Origin: Gammaproteobacteria bacterium
Lineage (GTDB): Bacteria; Pseudomonadota; Gammaproteobacteria; Steroidobacterales; Steroidobacteraceae
Direction of reading: 5' to 3'
DNA length: 64,000 nucleotides
NCBI GenBank assembly: GCA_947455595.1
Contig: CANGOP010000013.1
Span: forward strand, 30,266-94,265
Below are positions 8,509 through 18,903 of the stretch, in pieces. The notes beneath the pieces were generated by a model. The model did no database searches and had not been told where the DNA came from. It saw nothing but the letters and a program-made list of their open reading frames with translations. Both the position numbers and the translations under genes were made by a program. Within the stretch, counting starts at the first letter, position 1, and each line of letters begins with the position of its first letter.

Positions 8509-9495
8509 TCAGAAAGACCGCTTCACCGCGAACGCCGCCAGCTTCTTGAGTGCCTCTTTGTGAACCGACTCGGGCAGTGGTTCGAGAGCAGCAAGGGCCT
8601 GATCAGCCTCGCCTTGAGCGAGTCGCGCAGTGTACTCAAGGCCACCGGCCGTTTCAATCGCCGAGATCACAGCGCCCAGGTCGTCAAGGCCACCTTCATT
8701 GATTGCCCGCTGCAGAAGCGCGCGTTGCGCCTCGGTGCCGTGTTGGATTGCATAGATGACCGGCAGTGTGGGCTTGCCCTCTGCGAGGTCGTCGCCCACG
8801 TTTTTACCGCGCTTGGCAGGATCCCCTAGATAGTCGAGCGAGTCGTCGACGAGCTGAAAAGCGTTGCCCAGATGCTTGCCGTAAGCGGCCAGCGCACTTT
8901 CGATGATGGGCTCGGCACCCGAGATTACCGCCGCGATTTGTGCGCCCGCTTCGAAAAGGCGCGCGGTCTTGCGATAAATGACATCCAGATAGCGACTTTC
9001 CGTGGTGCCGGCATCACCGGCATTCATCAACTGCAGCACTTCGCCTTCTGCGATCACGTTGGTGGCATCCGCCATGATCGCCATGATCCGCGGCTGACCA
9101 AGCCGAACCATCATCTGGAAGGCGCGTGAATACAAGAAATCGCCGACGAGAACGCTGGCTGAATTGCCGAAGACTGCATTAGCCGTGGAGCGCCCGCGCC
9201 GCTGTCCAGACCCGTCAACAACGTCATCGTGGAGCAGGGTGGCGGTGTGGATGAATTCAATGATGATAGAGCCGAGGACATGATCCCCGCCGGCGGGTGC
9301 CCCGGCTGCCCGGGCGCACAGTAGGGCCATCAGAGGGCGCAGTCGCTTGCCGCCGGCACCAACGATGTACTCTGAAATCTGGTTCACCAGGACGACGTCA
9401 CTGGCGAGTTCTTGGCGTACGACAGCGTCTGCGGCGATCAAGTCATCGCTCACAGGTGCCCGTATTTCAACAAGTTCTTGTGTTTGTCCGCTCAT
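8509..9495 (-). CDS. ispB: Octaprenyl/polyprenyl diphosphate synthase
   Basis: Trans-type prenyl elongase of 328 residues that makes the ubiquinone side chain from isopentenyl diphosphate. The first aspartate-rich motif is in LLHDDVVDGSG and the second in QLVDDSLDYLGD. GGKRLRP near the N terminus binds substrate diphosphate. Its place, divergent from rplU-rpmA-obgE, is the conserved gammaproteobacterial arrangement (known gene order). The shared upstream region is 172 bases. The tRNA-Pro gene follows 17 bases after its stop. Confidence 0.95.
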   Translation of the reverse strand: MSGQTQELVEIRAPVSDDLIAADAVVRQELASDVVLVNQISEYIVGAGGKRLRPLMALLCARAAGAPAGGDHVLGSIIIEFIHTATLLHDDVVDGSGQRRGRSTANAVFGNSASVLVGDFLYSRAFQMMVRLGQPRIMAIMADATNVIAEGEVLQLMNAGDAGTTESRYLDVIYRKTARLFEAGAQIAAVISGAEPIIESALAAYGKHLGNAFQLVDDSLDYLGDPAKRGKNVGDDLAEGKPTLPVIYAIQHGTEAQRALLQRAINEGGLDDLGAVISAIETAGGLEYTARLAQGEADQALAALEPLPESVHKEALKKLAAFAVKRSF

Positions 9496-9564
9496 CCGGG
9501 CCGGGATGGTACCTGATTCTGCGCCGGCCTTGAGAGGCTATTAACCTGAATGTCTGAATGGGGT

Positions 9565-9593
9565 TTGACGCAACCCTCGGCAATCATTAGAAT
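9565..9593 (+). promoter_or_regulatory. sigma-70 promoter of rplU-rpmA
   Basis: The -35 hexamer TTGACG (9565-9570) and -10 hexamer TAGAAT (9588-9593) are separated by exactly 17 bp, upstream of rplU. Transcription would begin near 9600 and give a leader of about 68 nt. Confidence 0.75.
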
Positions 9594-9616
9594 TCGCGAT
9601 TCCCAAGACCGGCCGT

Positions 9617-9653
9617 GGGGCTAGGTCGCATGGGGTCGCAAGGCCCCCTTTTG
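9617..9653 (+). promoter_or_regulatory. Possible structured leader of rplU
   Basis: The rplU leader holds two GGGG blocks (9617-9620 and 9632-9635), a repeated GTCGCA (9625-9630 and 9635-9640) and one CCCC block followed by TTTT (to about 9652). Either G block can pair with the C block, and the pairing nearest the T run looks like a weak terminator. Competing structures could serve ribosomal-protein autoregulation; this is inference. The SD sequence GAGGTG follows directly. Confidence 0.3.
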
Positions 9654-9667
9654 AGGTGTAACGGAAC

Positions 9668-9979
9668 ATGTTCGCGGTCATCCAAACCGGCGGTAAGCAG
9701 TACCGCGTGAACGAAGGCTCGGTCCTTCGCATTGAGAAGCTCCCGGCCGACGCCGGTGCCACGGTCGAATTCGGCGACGTTTTGGTCGTGGGCGAAGGCG
9801 CCGACGTCAAGATCGGTAAGCCGACGGTCTCGGGCGCCAAGGTCACCGCCACGGTTCAGTCGCACGGTAAGGCCGATAAGGTCCGCATCGTGAAGTTTCG
9901 CCGCCGCAAGCATTACTTGCGTCAGGGCACCCACCGTCAGCCGTACACCGAAATCAAGGTGACGGCGATCAGCGGCTGA
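9668..9979 (+). CDS. rplU: 50S ribosomal protein L21
   Basis: Ribosomal protein of 103 residues that binds 23S rRNA. It starts with the family hallmark [14 protein letters not shown] and has the basic C-terminal [16 protein letters not shown] with the terminal TEIKVTAI strand. An SD GAGGTG lies about 10 bases upstream. It forms an operon with rpmA (28 bp gap), ending at a strong terminator after rpmA. Confidence 0.98.
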   Translation: MFAVIQTGGKQYRVNEGSVLRIEKLPADAGATVEFGDVLVVGEGADVKIGKPTVSGAKVTATVQSHGKADKVRIVKFRRRKHYLRQGTHRQPYTEIKVTAISG

Positions 9980-10007
9980 TTTGCATTCGGTTTAGGAGTC
10001 ATTCGAA

Positions 10008-10265
10008 ATGGCACATAAAAAAGCTGGCGGCTCTACTAAGAACGGCCGCGATTCGCAGTCGAAGCGTCTTGGCGTGAAGAAGTTTGGCGGTGAGCAAGTG
10101 CTCGCCGGCAACATCCTCGTTCGGCAGCGCGGAACGCTCTTCAAGGCTGGCGACAACGTCGGCATCGGCACGGACCACACCCTGTTCGCGCTGGTCGCGG
10201 GCAAGGTGGCGTTTGCCAAGAAGGGCGCTGAGCGCCGGACTTTCGTCAGCATTGTTTCGGAATAA
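10008..10265 (+). CDS. rpmA: 50S ribosomal protein L27
   Basis: Ribosomal protein of 85 residues whose flexible N terminus reaches the peptidyl-transferase centre. The start [16 protein letters not shown] is the classic L27 N terminus and needs no proteolytic trimming of the Firmicute kind. [11 protein letters not shown] follows. The SD AGGAG is well placed. It is the second gene of the rplU operon. Confidence 0.98.
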   Translation: MAHKKAGGSTKNGRDSQSKRLGVKKFGGEQVLAGNILVRQRGTLFKAGDNVGIGTDHTLFALVAGKVAFAKKGAERRTFVSIVSE

Positions 10266-10289
10266 CGAGACATTCTGGTGATGGTCTGG

Positions 10290-10313
10290 AAACCCCGGCT
10301 CTGGCCGGGGTTT
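10290..10313 (+). terminator. Rho-independent terminator after rpmA
   Basis: A perfect stem, AACCCCGGC / GCCGGGGTT, with loop TCTG, preceded by A and followed by TTCGTTTC. It ends the rplU-rpmA transcript and separates it from obgE. Confidence 0.85.
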
Positions 10314-10358
10314 TCGTTTCTGGGTCCCGCCGGCGCAGCCGGTTTCAGGAAGGCGTAG

Positions 10359-11414
<1,056 letters not shown>

Positions 11415-11420
11415 ACGAAA

Positions 11421-11443
11421 ACGGGCCGGTTAAACCGGCCCGT
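11421..11443. terminator. Bidirectional terminator between obgE and rpsT
   Basis: Inverted repeat ACGGGCCGG / CCGGCCCGT with a 5-nt loop between the convergent genes. Read on the minus strand it is followed by TTTTCGTTTA, a good U tract for rpsT. On the plus strand the tail is poor (CTCTGAC), so it fits rpsT better than obgE. Confidence 0.75.
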
Positions 11444-11471
11444 CTCTGACTCTGCGTTGGTCGTCGAGCGC

Positions 11472-11738
11472 TTAGGCGCCGAGTCCCTTCACGAGCGCCG
11501 TCAGGCGACTCTTGTGACGAGCAGCCGTGTTGCGATGCACGATGCCCTTGTTGACCATCGAGTCGATGACCGGCGTGGCAGCCTTGAGGGCAGCCTCAGC
11601 CGTGTCCTTCTGACCGGTGGCGATGGCGGCGCGCGCCTTCTTGATGGCGGTGCGCATCTTCGAACGCAGGGTGTTGTTGTGCGCGCGACGAGCGACGTCT
11701 TGGGCGGCGCGCTTTTCTGCGGACTTGATGTTGGCCAA
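11472..11738 (-). CDS. rpsT: 30S ribosomal protein S20
   Basis: Ribosomal protein of 88 residues, mostly helical and basic. I chose the TTG at 11738: it yields the family start ANIKSAEKRA after Met and has GGAG about 8 bases upstream. A longer ATG-initiated frame from 11810 would add 24 unrelated residues and run through the promoter. E. coli rpsT also uses UUG, linked to autoregulation (established knowledge), so the unusual start may be regulatory here too. Confidence 0.95.
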   Translation of the reverse strand: MANIKSAEKRAAQDVARRAHNNTLRSKMRTAIKKARAAIATGQKDTAEAALKAATPVIDSMVNKGIVHRNTAARHKSRLTALVKGLGA

Positions 11739-11781
11739 GGGACGAGCTCCGAAATAAAGTAGTTTGGTAACTGAGCCCGCT

Positions 11782-11810
11782 ATTTTGCTGAACCTTTGTT
11801 TTTGTGTCAA
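11782..11810 (-). promoter_or_regulatory. sigma-70 promoter of rpsT
   Basis: On the minus strand a consensus TTGACA (plus-strand 11805-11810), a 17-bp spacer and CAAAAT (11782-11787). The start point would be near 11775, leaving a leader of about 37 nt before the TTG start. Confidence 0.65.
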
Positions 11811-11885
11811 TTTTTCCTGCGCATTAGTCGGCGCGCGGGGCCTCTGGCCGGTATAGTTCGGCTTTCGACCCCCGGAAAACGGCCG

Positions 11886-13442
11886 ATGAAGGGCAATTTC
11901 CTTCGAAATACGTCAATTGTGGGCGCGATGACCCTCCTGTCGAGGATCACGGGCCTGCTCCGTGACATGGTTTATTCGCGCATGTTTGGCGCGAGTCCGC
12001 TCATGGACGCCTTTATTGTCGCCTTCAAAATCCCTAATTTCCTTCGCCGGATCACCGGGGAAGGCGCGTTTTCACAGGCCTTCGTGCCGGTGGTGAACGA
12101 ATATCGGGTCAAGCGTAGCCACGACGAAGTCGACCAGCTGGTCGCGGGCGTCATGGGTACCCTCGGATGGTTTTTGTTTGTGGTGACGGCGGTCGGGGTC
12201 GTGGCGGCCCCTGTTCTGGTGATGCTGTTTGCACCGGGTTTTGAAGGGGCCGGCGGCCGTTCGGACCTGGCCGCGCAGATGCTCCGATGGACCTTCCCGT
12301 ACATCTTTTTTATCTCGCTGACGGCGCTTGGTTCCGGCGTATTGAACAGTTACGGGCGATTCGGGACGGCAGCGTTCAACCCTGTGATTTTAAACGTTGT
12401 AATGATTTTCTTTGCGGCTTGGCTTGCGCCGCATTCGTCCAATCCCGGCGTCGTCTTGGCGATTGGCGTTTTCGTCGCTGGGGTCATGCAGTTGGTGGCT
12501 CAGTTCCGGGGTCTCAGTCGACTGGGTTTGCTCAGCTGGCCGCGCTGGCGCTATGGCGAAGAGGGTCCCCGGCGAATCGCGCGCCTGATGCTGCCGGGTA
12601 TCTTCGGGTCATCCGTAGCGCAAATTGCGCAGCTGTTAGATACGTGGATTGCGTCATTCTTTGTGACGGGCAGTCTGACTTGGATGTACTACGCCGTTCG
12701 GTTGGCCGAATTCCCGATGGGAGTCTTCTCTATCGCGCTGGCGACCGTGATTTTGCCCGGTTTGTCCGTTCATCATTCGGAGGCCTCCCCTGAGCGCTTC
12801 AATGGAACGTTGGATTGGGCATTGCGCCTCACGTCGGTGATTTCCCTTCCGGCATCCGTCGCCCTGTTTGTGCTGGCAGGGCCATTGATTGCGACGATCA
12901 ACGGCTATGGTCGTTTCGGTGGGCACGACGTTCTCATGAGCGCCTATGCCCTGATGGCTAATGCGGCCGGCTTGATGGGGCTGAGTCTTGTGAAGGTGCT
13001 GCTGCCCGGCTATACAGCGCGCCAGGACACGCGCACGCCCGTCCGGATGGGGATGATTGCGCTGTCGGTGGCGATCGGTTTTGACGTGTTGGTGGTGATT
13101 CCGGCAGCCTACGCTGGAGCCCCGGTTCCGCATGCGATTTTGGCGCTGTCGTCTGGCGTCGGTGCTTACGTGAATTGTTGGCTGTTGTACCGGGGCCTGC
13201 GTCGCAGCGGCGTCTACACGCCGACCGCCGCCTGGAAAAAGCTGGGCTGGCAGTTGTTGGTCGCAAACCTCGTGATGGGTGCCTTTCTGTGGTGGGCGGC
13301 GGGGGCGTGGGATCTCTGGACCCACTGGTCGGCTTGGATGCGGATTGCCCGCCTGTCTGCTTGTGTTGCGGGCGGGGCCGGCGTGTATGGCGCGGTGCTG
13401 TGGTTAACGGGGCTCAGGCCTTCTGACCTTCGGCCCGTATAA
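11886..13442 (+). CDS. murJ: Lipid II flippase MurJ (MviN family)
   Basis: Inner-membrane MOP-superfamily protein of 518 residues with about 14 transmembrane segments, which moves lipid II to the periplasm for peptidoglycan synthesis. The start ATG 11886 (MKGNFLRNTSIVGAM) fits the family and follows GGAAAA; an in-frame ATG at 11796 lies within the rpsT promoter region. The conserved RITGLLRDMVYSRMFG and RRITGEGAFSQAFVP segments hold the Arg/Glu residues of the central cavity. It leads the murJ-ribF-ileS-lspA-ispH cluster. Confidence 0.95.
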   Translation: MKGNFLRNTSIVGAMTLLSRITGLLRDMVYSRMFGASPLMDAFIVAFKIPNFLRRITGEGAFSQAFVPVVNEYRVKRSHDEVDQLVAGVMGTLGWFLFVVTAVGVVAAPVLVMLFAPGFEGAGGRSDLAAQMLRWTFPYIFFISLTALGSGVLNSYGRFGTAAFNPVILNVVMIFFAAWLAPHSSNPGVVLAIGVFVAGVMQLVAQFRGLSRLGLLSWPRWRYGEEGPRRIARLMLPGIFGSSVAQIAQLLDTWIASFFVTGSLTWMYYAVRLAEFPMGVFSIALATVILPGLSVHHSEASPERFNGTLDWALRLTSVISLPASVALFVLAGPLIATINGYGRFGGHDVLMSAYALMANAAGLMGLSLVKVLLPGYTARQDTRTPVRMGMIALSVAIGFDVLVVIPAAYAGAPVPHAILALSSGVGAYVNCWLLYRGLRRSGVYTPTAAWKKLGWQLLVANLVMGAFLWWAAGAWDLWTHWSAWMRIARLSACVAGGAGVYGAVLWLTGLRPSDLRPV

Positions 13443-13446
13443 TCTG

Positions 13447-14415
13447 ATGATTCATCGAAACGGAATGTCGCCCCGAATGCGGATACTGCGTGGACACAAC
13501 GCCGGTCGTCTCGAGCCGCGAGAGAGAGTGGCCGCGATTGGCAATTTCGATGGCGTGCACCGTGGTCATCAGGCGCTTGTAGCGACCGCCCGTCAGGCTG
13601 CCCAGCCAGATCAAGCCGTCGCTGTGGTGACCTTTGAGCCACATCCGCGCGAGGTTTTCGAAGCGGCGGCTGCGCCGCGGCGTCTGATGCGCGTGACCGA
13701 TAAGGCCACCGCGCTCGCGCGATTGGGGGTGGACGAGCTCGTCGTCCTGAATTTCAATCCGGCACTGCGTGGCATGAGCCCCCAGGCTTTCGCTACGGAT
13801 GTCTTGGCCGGTGCGCTGGGTGTTCGCCACGTGGTGGTCGGCGAAGGTTTCCGCTACGGCGCGCGCCGTGCCGGTGATGTGGACTCGCTGCGGGCGAGTG
13901 GTGCGTCACTTGGGTTTGCCGTCACGGAAGTAGCTGCCGTGCAGTGCGGAGAGACTCGAATCTCCAGTACGCGCGTTCGTTCCGCAGTCACCGACGGCGA
14001 CCTTGCGATGGCCGAGGAGCTGCTCGGTCGCGGATTTTCTCTCTCGGGTCGCGTGGGCTACGGGCAGCAATTGGGTCGGCAATTGGGTTTTCCGACGGCC
14101 AATCTACGAATGCATCCCCGGGCTGTGAATTTGTCAGGCATCTATGCCGTTCGTGCTCGGGGAATCCCCGGTCTGGATGGATGGGCCGATGCCGTCGCGT
14201 CCCTAGGAACTCGGCCGACGGTGGGGGGCGTTGAACCTTTGTTAGAGGTTCACGTGTTTGATTATGCGGGCAACCTGTATGGTCGCCGTCTCGAGGTGGA
14301 ATTTGTTGCGCGATTGCGCGATGAGGAACGCTTCGATTCGCTGCCAGCACTGGTGGCACAAATGGAGGCGGACGCATTGCGCGCACGCCAGATACTTGCG
14401 GCGCGTGCCGCGTGA
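13447..14415 (+). CDS. ribF: Bifunctional riboflavin kinase / FAD synthetase
   Basis: Makes FMN and then FAD from riboflavin and ATP. The N-terminal adenylyltransferase domain shows [14 protein letters not shown] at about 32-45. The C-terminal flavokinase has [11 protein letters not shown] and the later [15 protein letters not shown]. Total length is up to 322 residues. In-frame starts at 13447, 13465 and 13477 are all possible; MRILRG from 13477 best matches family N termini. It follows murJ by 4 bases, and its stop overlaps the GTG of ileS. Confidence 0.94.
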   Translation: MIHRNGMSPRMRILRGHNAGRLEPRERVAAIGNFDGVHRGHQALVATARQAAQPDQAVAVVTFEPHPREVFEAAAAPRRLMRVTDKATALARLGVDELVVLNFNPALRGMSPQAFATDVLAGALGVRHVVVGEGFRYGARRAGDVDSLRASGASLGFAVTEVAAVQCGETRISSTRVRSAVTDGDLAMAEELLGRGFSLSGRVGYGQQLGRQLGFPTANLRMHPRAVNLSGIYAVRARGIPGLDGWADAVASLGTRPTVGGVEPLLEVHVFDYAGNLYGRRLEVEFVARLRDEERFDSLPALVAQMEADALRARQILAARAA

Positions 14416-17228
14416 GCGAGAATCCCGTGGACTACAAGAATACGATCAATCTGCCGCAGACCGACTTCCCGATGAAGGCGGATCTTGCGAATCGCGAACC
14501 GCGCTGGCTGGACTTTTGGAAGTCCGCCGACATTTACGGGAAGTTGCGCGAGGCCGCTAAGGGTCGACCGACCTTTATTCTGGCGGACGGCCCTCCGTAT
14601 GCGAATGGATCGATCCATATCGGCCACGCGGTCAACAAGATCCTCAAAGACATCGTGGTGAAGTCACGCACGCTGGATGGCTATGACGCGCCTTATGTGC
14701 CGGGCTGGGACTGCCACGGTCTGCCGATTGAGCACCAGGTAGAGAAAACCCACGGTCGCGTCGGCGGCAAGATCGACGCTAAGGCCTTCCGCGCGGCCTG
14801 CCGGCAATATGCCGCCAAGCAGGTCGACGGACAGCGTGTCGATTTTATTCGCCTTGGGGTGATGGGTGACTGGGAGAACCCGTACCTGACCATGCTTCCG
14901 GGCTACGAAGCGCAGCAGTTGCGGGCGTTTGGTCGAATTGTTGAGCGAGGTCATATCTACAAGGGCTACAAGCCCGTTCATTGGTGTCTGGATTGCCGGT
15001 CATCTTTGGCGGAAGCGGAAGTCGAGTATGAAGACCGGACAAGCCCGAGCATTGATGTGCGCTATTTCGTCTGCGATCGGACGGATCTCGAAAAAAGGGT
15101 GGGTCTGAGTGGGCTGACTAAGTCCGTATCGGTGGTGATTTGGACCACGACGCCGTGGACGCTGCCTGCCAGTCAAGCGGTGTCCTTCCATCCCGAGCTC
15201 GACTACGTCCTAGCAGATGTTGGCGCTGAAATCCTCATCGTGGCCGCTGAGTTGCTCAGCGACGTGTTGGCGCGCGCTGGTCTGGATTCGGCCACCGAAT
15301 TGGTCCGAGTGAAGGGCGCTACGCTTGAGCACTTGGCATTGAATCACCCGTTTTATGAGCGGGTCTTACCGGTCATTTTGGGTGAGCATGTCACGGTGGA
15401 CGCGGGTACTGGTGGTGTTCATACCGCACCAGCCCATGGTCTGGATGACTACATTGTCGGCCAGCGCTATGGACTTCCCGTTGATAACCCGGTGGGCGGA
15501 GACGGCCGCTATCTCGCCTCAACGGCGCTGTTTGCCGGTGAGCAGGTTTTTGAGGCGAACGCAAAAGTGGTCGCTTTGCTGGCCGAGCGAGGGGTGTTGC
15601 TTGCGCACAAGCCGTACCAGCACAGCTATCCGCACTGCTGGCGTCACAAATCCCCGCTGATTTTCCGAGCTACGCCACAATGGTTCATCAGCATGGAGCG
15701 CGAAGGCTTGCGCCAAGATGCACTGGCCGAGATTCGTCGAGTCCAGTTCACGCCACAGTGGGGCGAGAATCGCATTTACAGCATGATCGAGACGCGGCCT
15801 GATTGGTGTATTTCACGTCAACGCACGTGGGGTGTTCCGATTCCGTTCTTCCTGCACCGGGAAACGGGCGAATTACACCCACGTACCGTTGAACTCATTG
15901 AGGCGGTGGCGGGTCGTGTGGATGTTGACGGTATTGATGCGTGGTTCGACCTAGATCCCCGAGATCTGCTTGGGGACGAGGCAGCACAGTATGAGAAGTC
16001 GACGGACGTCATGGATGTTTGGGTCGACTCTGGGATGATGCACTGGTGCGTAGCCCACCTGTTCCCGCAGATTCATGCGCCCGCCGACTTGTATTTGGAA
16101 GGCTCGGATCAACACCGCGGTTGGTTCCATTCCTCGCTGCTGACCTCTGTCGCGATCCATCGGCATGCGCCATATCGCGGCGTGCTGACGCACGGATTCA
16201 CGGTCGACGATAAGGGCCGCAAGATGTCCAAGTCGCTCGGCAATACCATCCTGCCGCAGAAGGTCATTGGCGCGCTTGGGGCGGATGTGCTGCGCCTTTG
16301 GGTGGCAGCGACCGACTATGCCAATGAGATCGCCGTTTCTGACGAGATCTTGAAGCGCATGGCTGATTCTTACCGCCGCATGCGCAATACCGCGCGATTC
16401 TTGCTCGGTAATTTGGACGGATTTAATCCCGCTACTGATGCCGTGGCGCCGGCTGAGATGGTAGATCTGGATCGCTGGGCCTTAAATTGCGCTCGTGACG
16501 TCCAGAAGGAAATCACGGACGCCTATCGCACCTATGATTTCCACGTCATCTACCAGCGAATCCACAATTTCTGCGTCGTAGACTTGGGCGCATTCTATCT
16601 GGATGTCATTAAGGATCGTCTGTATACGACGAGCAAAGGTAGCCATGCCCGTCGTTCAGCGCAGACCGCGCTTTGGCACATCGCGGAGGCGATGGTCGCT
16701 TGGCTGGCGCCTATCCTGTCGTTTACGGCTGAAGAGATCTGGCAATCCATGCCACCGGTGGTCGGACGCCCTGAGTCCGTTTTCCTGAGTCAGTGGCACC
16801 AATTCCCTGAAGATACGGCAGGGGCTTCGGTCGCGTGGGGCGAGATCATCGCCATCAAGGCAGATGTTGCGCGTGAACTGGAAGTGCTCCGGGTGCGCGG
16901 TGAAATCGGTGGTCCGTTGGATGCCATTGTTGATCTTTGGGTCGATTCGGACCGATATGCCCGCTTGTCAAAACTGGGTGAGGAATTGCGCTTTGCGCTG
17001 ATCACCTCGGAGGTGCACTTGCATCCGCTGCCCGCGCCCGCCACTGCGGCTGTTGCCGCTGCTGCAGGCGAGGGAGTTTGGATTGCTGTCGTCGCGAGCA
17101 CGCAGGACAAGTGCATTCGTTGCTGGCACAAGCGTGCCGATATCGGCGGCGTGCCGGATCATCCGCAAGTCTGCGCTCGGTGCGCGGGTAACGTGACGGG
17201 CTCTGGCGAATCTCGCCAGTACGCATAA
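14412..17228 (+). CDS. ileS: Isoleucyl-tRNA synthetase
   Basis: Class I synthetase of 938 residues, the normal size for the bacterial (type 1) enzyme. The HIGH motif occurs in [16 protein letters not shown] near residue 60 and KMSKS in [11 protein letters not shown] near 600. The editing domain contains [12 protein letters not shown]. The C-terminal zinc finger has CIRCW and CARC. The GTG start overlaps the ribF stop (GTGA). Confidence 0.97.
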   Translation: MSENPVDYKNTINLPQTDFPMKADLANREPRWLDFWKSADIYGKLREAAKGRPTFILADGPPYANGSIHIGHAVNKILKDIVVKSRTLDGYDAPYVPGWDCHGLPIEHQVEKTHGRVGGKIDAKAFRAACRQYAAKQVDGQRVDFIRLGVMGDWENPYLTMLPGYEAQQLRAFGRIVERGHIYKGYKPVHWCLDCRSSLAEAEVEYEDRTSPSIDVRYFVCDRTDLEKRVGLSGLTKSVSVVIWTTTPWTLPASQAVSFHPELDYVLADVGAEILIVAAELLSDVLARAGLDSATELVRVKGATLEHLALNHPFYERVLPVILGEHVTVDAGTGGVHTAPAHGLDDYIVGQRYGLPVDNPVGGDGRYLASTALFAGEQVFEANAKVVALLAERGVLLAHKPYQHSYPHCWRHKSPLIFRATPQWFISMEREGLRQDALAEIRRVQFTPQWGENRIYSMIETRPDWCISRQRTWGVPIPFFLHRETGELHPRTVELIEAVAGRVDVDGIDAWFDLDPRDLLGDEAAQYEKSTDVMDVWVDSGMMHWCVAHLFPQIHAPADLYLEGSDQHRGWFHSSLLTSVAIHRHAPYRGVLTHGFTVDDKGRKMSKSLGNTILPQKVIGALGADVLRLWVAATDYANEIAVSDEILKRMADSYRRMRNTARFLLGNLDGFNPATDAVAPAEMVDLDRWALNCARDVQKEITDAYRTYDFHVIYQRIHNFCVVDLGAFYLDVIKDRLYTTSKGSHARRSAQTALWHIAEAMVAWLAPILSFTAEEIWQSMPPVVGRPESVFLSQWHQFPEDTAGASVAWGEIIAIKADVARELEVLRVRGEIGGPLDAIVDLWVDSDRYARLSKLGEELRFALITSEVHLHPLPAPATAAVAAAAGEGVWIAVVASTQDKCIRCWHKRADIGGVPDHPQVCARCAGNVTGSGESRQYA

Positions 17229-17242
17229 GAGAGGATCTGGAC

Positions 17243-17740
17243 ATGCGTTATGGACAGCTGCGCTGGTTATGGTTGACGGCTGCAGCGATCGCCACGGATC
17301 AGCTCATCAAGGCGGCATTGGTCAGTCGCTTTCAGCTGTTTGAGCGCATGCCGTTGGTCCCTCCGGTTCTGGAGATTACCCGCCTGCATAACCGCGGCGC
17401 AGCATTCAGTTTTTTGGATGACGCTGGGGGATGGCAGAAGTACCTGTTCTTAAGTCTGGCAGTTGCTGTATCGACTGGCATCGCGGTGTGGTTGCAGCAG
17501 TTGAATAGCGTGGTCCGACGGATTGTCCCGTCGGGTCTTGCGTTAGTAGCGGGTGGCGCCCTAGGTAATGCCATTGATCGGGTCCATTACGGCTATGTGG
17601 TCGATTTCATCCACGTCCACTGGTACGACTCCTGGTGGTTCCCGGCATTTAATGTTGCTGATGCCGCGATCACAGTGGGTGCGGCGTTGCTGATAATGGA
17701 TGCCGTGCTCGATAGCCGTTATCCGCACCCGAGGGCGTAA
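17243..17740 (+). CDS. lspA: Lipoprotein signal peptidase (SPase II)
   Basis: Inner-membrane aspartyl protease of 165 residues with four membrane segments, which cleaves prolipoprotein signal peptides. TDQLIK lies in the first segment. [10 protein letters not shown] is conserved. The catalytic aspartates are in [15 protein letters not shown] and in FNVADAAI. It lies directly between ileS and ispH; the fkpB gene often found between lspA and ispH in this class is absent. Confidence 0.96.
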   Translation: MRYGQLRWLWLTAAAIATDQLIKAALVSRFQLFERMPLVPPVLEITRLHNRGAAFSFLDDAGGWQKYLFLSLAVAVSTGIAVWLQQLNSVVRRIVPSGLALVAGGALGNAIDRVHYGYVVDFIHVHWYDSWWFPAFNVADAAITVGAALLIMDAVLDSRYPHPRA

Positions 17741-18690
17741 TGCGTATCCACCTCGCAAATCCGCGCGGCTTCTGCGCCGGTGTCGATCGGGCCATCGAGA
17801 TTGTCGAGCGAGCTATCGAACTTTTCGGCGCTCCGATCTATGTGCGTCACGAAGTAGTTCACAACCGATATGTCGTGGATAGGCTGCGGTCCTTGGGCGC
17901 AGTCTTCGTTGAAGAGCTGGCCGATGTGCCCGCAGGGGCGACGTTGATTTTCAGCGCTCATGGTGTTTCGAAGGCTGTTCGAGCCGAAGCGGATCACCGG
18001 GGATTTACTGTTTTCGACGCCACCTGTCCGTTGGTTACGAAGGTACACCTTGAAGTCGTGCGCCACGCGCGCGATGGTCGCGAAGTGGTCTTGATCGGGC
18101 ATGCCGGGCACCCCGAAGTCGAAGGAACGATGGGGCAGTTCGATACGGCCGCAGGGGGCCGCATTCATCTGGTGGAAACCATTGAGGATGCGCAGCAGCT
18201 CGTGGTAGCGGACCCGTCGCGCCTGGCTTTTGTGACCCAAACGACCTTGTCGGTCGACGACACTTCGCGAATCGTCGAGGCCTTGCAGGCGCGATTCCCA
18301 GAGCTGGTTGCGCCCCGCCGGGAGGATATTTGCTACGCGACCCAGAACCGACAGGATGCCGTGAAGCAGTTGGTCGAGATCTGCCAGGTCGTGATTGTGG
18401 TCGGGTCGAAATCGAGTTCGAACTCAAATCGCCTGCGGGAAATCGCTGAAAAGCGCGGCCTGCGCGGGTATTTGGTGGATGGCGCTGCTGATCTGGATGC
18501 CCATTGGTTCGAGGGGGTCACGGACGTGGGCGTGACCGCCGGCGCGTCCGCACCGGAAATCTTGGTTGGGGAAGTGGTCGCACGGCTGCGAGAGTGGGGT
18601 GGGGAATCGGCCACCGAGGTCCCCGGACGAGAAGAACACGTGGTTTTCGCGTTACCCAAGCCGCTTCGCCAAGGCGCGCGCCCGAACTGA
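17740..18690 (+). CDS. ispH: 4-hydroxy-3-methylbut-2-enyl diphosphate reductase
   Basis: Last enzyme of the MEP isoprenoid pathway, a [4Fe-4S] protein of 316 residues. The three cluster cysteines are in [12 protein letters not shown] (near residue 12), [12 protein letters not shown] (near 95) and [13 protein letters not shown] (near 195). The catalytic Glu region [10 protein letters not shown] and [13 protein letters not shown] are present. The start overlaps the lspA stop (TAATG). Confidence 0.97.
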   Translation: MRIHLANPRGFCAGVDRAIEIVERAIELFGAPIYVRHEVVHNRYVVDRLRSLGAVFVEELADVPAGATLIFSAHGVSKAVRAEADHRGFTVFDATCPLVTKVHLEVVRHARDGREVVLIGHAGHPEVEGTMGQFDTAAGGRIHLVETIEDAQQLVVADPSRLAFVTQTTLSVDDTSRIVEALQARFPELVAPRREDICYATQNRQDAVKQLVEICQVVIVVGSKSSSNSNRLREIAEKRGLRGYLVDGAADLDAHWFEGVTDVGVTAGASAPEILVGEVVARLREWGGESATEVPGREEHVVFALPKPLRQGARPN

Positions 18691-18703
18691 TTGTTCGCGC
18701 GCG

Positions 18704-18732
18704 TTGCCGGCCGTCTCCGGGTTTCGTATACT
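18704..18732 (+). promoter_or_regulatory. sigma-70 promoter of tRNA-Thr
   Basis: TTGCCG (18704-18709), a 17-bp spacer and TATACT (18727-18732), followed by a GC-rich discriminator (TCGCGCCC) typical of stringently controlled stable-RNA promoters. The tRNA begins 12 bases downstream. Confidence 0.75.
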
Positions 18733-18743
18733 TCGCGCCCTTC

Positions 18744-18819
18744 GCCGGTGTAGCTCAGTTGGTAGAGCAGTCGCTTCGTAAGCGAGAGGTCGGGGGTTCA
18801 AGTCCCTCCACCGGCACCA
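18744..18819 (+). tRNA. tRNA-Thr (anticodon CGT)
   Basis: 76-nt cloverleaf with encoded CCA. The acceptor GCCGGTG pairs with CACCGGC, the D-arm is GCTCAGTTGGTAGAGC, the anticodon loop TTCGTAA carries CGT at 18777-18779, and the T-arm holds GGTTCAAGTCC. As in E. coli tRNA-Thr(CGU), the outermost anticodon-stem pair is mismatched. It reads ACG. Confidence 0.96.
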
Positions 18820-18860
18820 TTCCTCGCTATTGTGGCTTTTCAGCCCGACGCCTCAAGCGT

Positions 18861-18886
18861 CCCGGGCGTGGGACTCCACGCCCGGG
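18861..18886 (+). terminator. Strong hairpin after tRNA-Thr
   Basis: Perfect 11-bp stem CCCGGGCGTGG / CCACGCCCGGG with a 4-nt loop, between tRNA-Thr and the convergent secreted-protein gene. The following ATTTGG is only a weak U tract, so termination efficiency is uncertain. On the other strand there is no U tract. Confidence 0.6.
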
Positions 18887-18903
18887 ATTTGGCTATTGGT
18901 CCA

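Noticed and set aside
8359..8829. Open reading frame beginning with a GDRIRTCDLYVPN-like peptide
   Set aside because: It is the antisense translation of tRNA-Pro and the 3' end of ispB, a well-known false protein type. The opposite-strand frame at 8300-8503 (VAQPGRALRSG) is the same artefact.
12654..13325. 223-codon antisense frame inside murJ
   Set aside because: His/Arg/Gln-rich low-complexity translation typical of a shadow frame opposite a membrane protein gene.
13438..13443. Perfect TATAAT at the murJ-ribF junction
   Set aside because: No -35 hexamer lies at a suitable distance, and the sequence is made by the murJ C terminus and stop codon. Probably chance.
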